A DNA stretch of 64,000 nt from the NCBI GenBank assembly GCA_014654705.1, contig JACVZY010000051.1, positions 1 to 64,000 of the forward strand, given 5' to 3'. The position numbers were made by a program, and so were the translations under genes. The notes beneath the pieces are model-generated. The model saw only the letters and a program-made list of their open reading frames with translations. It did no database searches and was not told the origin of the DNA. This DNA comes from Ignavibacteria bacterium. GTDB taxonomy: Bacteria; Bacteroidota; Ignavibacteria; Kapaibacteriales; UBA4661. This document shows, piece after piece, positions 62,167 to 64,000 of this stretch (positions are counted from its first letter, which is position 1; each line of letters opens with the position of its first letter).

Positions 62167-63297
62167 TTATGCAAGTGGCATTTCCACATTTGACAGCGCC
62201 AGCTGCCCACACGCCGCATGGATGTCTTTCCCACTGGAAGAGCGAATCATTACCGTAACATCAAGGTCGCGTAAACGCTGGATAAATGCCTGAAATTTTT
62301 CGGGGGTAGTGGCGCGGAGACTGGCAGAAACGCCGTCGGGATTGGTGAAATCAATCGGGTGGAAGGGAATGACGTTGATTTTGGAGGGAACACGCCGCGT
62401 GATGCGCTGCAAACGCCGTGCGTCTTCCTCGCTGTCGTTCAAGCCTTCGAAAAGAATGTATTCGTAGGTAACGGGACTGCCGGTTTTGCGGTAGTAGTAT
62501 TCAAGCGTGTCGCCGAGTTCGCGGAGATTGTGTTTTTTGTTGATGGGCATAAGTTTTGTGCGCAAACCGTCAGTCGTTGCATGGAGCGAAAGCGCGAGTT
62601 TGATAGGACGCTTCTCATCCGCCATGCGTCTCATTCCCTCGACCATTCCTGCTGTTGAAACGGTGATGCGGCGTGCACCTAAAAGCTGTACGTCGTCATG
62701 GGTGAGGATTTCGACGGCTTTCATCACATTGTCATAATTCAGCATTGGTTCGCCCATGCCCATAAACACAAGGTTTGTGATCGGCTTATCGGTGTGCTGC
62801 TGTGCTTGAAGGAATTGCTCTACAATTTCTCCTGTGGTCAAATTACGCTTCATTTTGAGCGATGCAGTGGCGCAAAATTTGCAATTCAGCGCACAGCCAA
62901 CTTGCGTAGAAACGCAGAGTGTGAGACGCTTAGGAACACCATCTTCTTCAACTGATTCGCTGGGAATAAGCACTGTTTCGATTTCGCGTCCGTCGGAGAG
63001 CCGAAAAAGAAATTTTTTCGTGCCATCGGCAGACTCTTGTAGGCGTGAGGGGGCAAGGGGATGTATGTCAGCAACCCCGCTCAGATGCTTACGGAGCGAT
63101 GCCGGAAGTTCAGTCATGTCGTCAAAGGAATGCGTTTGCTGGGCGTAAAGTCGCTTGAAAACTTGCTGGGCGCGATATTTGGGTTCACCGATGGAAACAA
63201 AAAATTCCGCTAATTCATTTGGAAGCAAACCTTTGAGTGATTGCTTCGGTTCTGTTGGCGGGGTACTTAGTGGAGAGTTTGATGTGTTAATGGTCAT
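62167..63297 (-). CDS. rlmN: 23S rRNA (adenine2503-C2)-methyltransferase RlmN
   Basis: A 376-residue radical-SAM enzyme that methylates adenine 2503 of 23S rRNA (and A37 of some tRNAs). The Fe-S cluster cysteines are in CALNCKFC (C-x3-C-x2-C), with GMGEPMLN. The second catalytic cysteine, which holds the methyl, is in IRSSSGKDIHAACGQLA near the C-terminus. The N-terminal helical domain (PKYRAQQVFKRLYAQ) is present. A start at 63312 is also possible. It follows the regulator gene on the same strand after about 40 nt. Confidence 0.95.
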   Translation of the reverse strand: MTINTSNSPLSTPPTEPKQSLKGLLPNELAEFFVSIGEPKYRAQQVFKRLYAQQTHSFDDMTELPASLRKHLSGVADIHPLAPSRLQESADGTKKFLFRLSDGREIETVLIPSESVEEDGVPKRLTLCVSTQVGCALNCKFCATASLKMKRNLTTGEIVEQFLQAQQHTDKPITNLVFMGMGEPMLNYDNVMKAVEILTHDDVQLLGARRITVSTAGMVEGMRRMADEKRPIKLALSLHATTDGLRTKLMPINKKHNLRELGDTLEYYYRKTGSPVTYEYILFEGLNDSEEDARRLQRITRRVPSKINVIPFHPIDFTNPDGVSASLRATTPEKFQAFIQRLRDLDVTVMIRSSSGKDIHAACGQLALSNVEMPLA

Positions 63298-63340
63298 GGG
63301 CTGCTGGGGCAAAATCGGTCAGGGTATTCGGCGAGGACTA

Positions 63341-64000
63341 TCACGAAATACCGTATTTTTGGAGTTTCCTGTAAAGCGTCGCAGAGCTGATTCCAAGGAG
63401 CTTTGCAGCCTTTTCGCGGTGCCCGCCGGAGGCTTGGAGCGCGGCAACAATTTCTTGGCGGGCGCGTTCGTCCTCTGCACGGCGCAGGGAAAACTGGGTA
63501 TCTTCTTCCGAAAGTGCTGCTTCTCCGTTTTGTGCTTGCGGAATATCCAGACCACCCGATGGTGGCAGTGGGAAAGGCGCGTAGCCGCTTTGATTGTACC
63601 CGTTTTGGTTATACCCATTCTGGTTGTACCCATTTGGGTTGTACCCATTTGGGTTGTATCCGTTAGGATTATACCCATTCGGCACATAGCCCTGTGGAAG
63701 ATACATCGGCTGGGCATTGTAGGCGTAAGGCTGTCCATTTGGCAGAAAGCCGGGTTGATAACTCGTTGGGAAGCCACCTGCGGTCGTCGTCGGGTAGTTT
63801 GCCGGATAGGGCTGCATTCCGTAGTGTTGCTGCTGAGGATGGCTCTGGAACTGGATGTCGTCGAGTTCCGGTGTGAGCAAATTCGGCGTGAGCATAGTGG
63901 ATGAACAAAGCACCACTGCCCGCTCTATAGAATTGCGCAGTTCGCGAACGTTCCCTTTCCAGCGCCGTGCAGACAGAGCGCGAAGGAAATCAGGGTTTAA
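63341..64000 (-). CDS. Sigma-54-dependent regulator, 3' part (cut by the window)
   Basis: The minus-strand frame is open from the window's end to 63341. The first residues, LNPDFLRALSARRWKGNVRELRNSIERAVVLC, are the end of a sigma-54 AAA+ activation domain (GNVREL region, with Lys for the usual Pro). A linker of about 125 residues follows, then the Fis-type helix-turn-helix ERARQEIVAALQASGGHREKAAKLLGISSATLYRKLQKYGIS. The linker is Gln/Pro/Asn/Tyr-rich and holds seven 5-residue Asn-Gly-Tyr repeats. The sensor domain lies outside the window, so the signal is unknown. The helix-turn-helix end is intact. Confidence 0.9.
   Translation of the reverse strand, partial: LNPDFLRALSARRWKGNVRELRNSIERAVVLCSSTMLTPNLLTPELDDIQFQSHPQQQHYGMQPYPANYPTTTAGGFPTSYQPGFLPNGQPYAYNAQPMYLPQGYVPNGYNPNGYNPNGYNPNGYNQNGYNQNGYNQSGYAPFPLPPSGGLDIPQAQNGEAALSEEDTQFSLRRAEDERARQEIVAALQASGGHREKAAKLLGISSATLYRKLQKYGIS
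63581..63685 (-). repeat. 15-bp tandem repeat coding for Asn-Gly-Tyr units
   Basis: Seven units of 15 bp encode x-(P/Q)-(N/S)-G-Y pentapeptides (VPNGY, NPNGY three times, NQNGY twice, NQSGY) in the linker of the sigma-54 regulator. Neighbouring units at 63626-63655 are identical, so unit number may vary by slippage, always in frame. Confidence 0.85.

Noticed and set aside
1-64000. tRNA, rRNA, CRISPR arrays, transposases, prophage genes
   Set aside because: I read the gaps and found no cloverleaf, regular spacer array, transposase or phage protein.

Overview
The window reads as a chromosomal segment of a Gram-negative bacterium of the Bacteroidota/Chlorobiota (FCB) lineage. The evidence is two proteins with C-terminal type IX secretion (T9SS) sorting domains, a PorQ/PorV-family outer-membrane protein, a HmuY-like lipoprotein, a GldL/GldM-like gene pair, BshC of bacillithiol synthesis, LptB, and promoter candidates of the form TTTG-N20-TAnnTTTG. 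Shine-Dalgarno sequences are mostly weak. An Ignavibacteria, Kapabacteria or Chlorobi-type organism fits better than a classical Bacteroidales, but the species cannot be named from this sequence. I see no rRNA, tRNA, CRISPR array, insertion sequence or prophage. Most of the window is ordinary, densely packed chromosome.

Layout. 0-8.5 kb, plus strand: transglutaminase-like protein, NRDE protein, secreted beta-propeller protein, lptB, S9 peptidase, ftsX-like gene, pdxH. 8.5-22.8 kb, minus strand: an orphan xanthine-dehydrogenase large subunit, a membrane acyltransferase, an MsbA-type exporter, a PorQ-like protein, a metallophosphatase, bshC, a nuoM-nuoN pair and an MFS transporter. 23-31.5 kb is the T9SS neighbourhood: an outer-membrane protein, a CTD-bearing cargo protein, panC, a gingipain-like C25 peptidase with a CTD, a GldL/GldM-like pair and a HmuY-like lipoprotein. 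31.7-44.4 kb is metabolic and membrane genes: ABC-2 permease, shikimate kinase, a DGK/dolichol-kinase-like enzyme, ispE, a SulP transporter with a beta-carbonic anhydrase, a TMTC-like TPR protein, aroC, an S10 peptidase, a phytoene/squalene synthase and a VOC protein.

44.5-54.6 kb: GTP-type PEP carboxykinase, a Na+/H+ antiporter, nucleotide-sugar dehydrogenase, an aberrant cytochrome b, sufE, sufT, a 2Fe-2S ferredoxin, a thioredoxin-like lipoprotein, superoxide dismutase, a Uma2 remnant and a LON-domain protein. 54.8-64 kb: an ABC-2 exporter with a GT87-like glycosyltransferase, PBP4, a fused monoheme-cytochrome/beta-barrel protein with a DUF1207-like partner, rlmN, and the 3' part of a sigma-54-dependent regulator.

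Most notable observations. (1) A divergent GldL/GldM-like pair keeps the transmembrane glutamate of the T9SS motor and sits beside a T9SS protease and a HmuY-like lipoprotein. (2) A cytochrome b keeps the PEWY quinol-site motif and one heme's ligands, but both ligands of the second heme are replaced. (3) An outer-membrane barrel has an N-terminal CxxCH. (4) Four intergenic elements are bounded by GGAGTG/ACTCC arms, most with paired internal hairpins.
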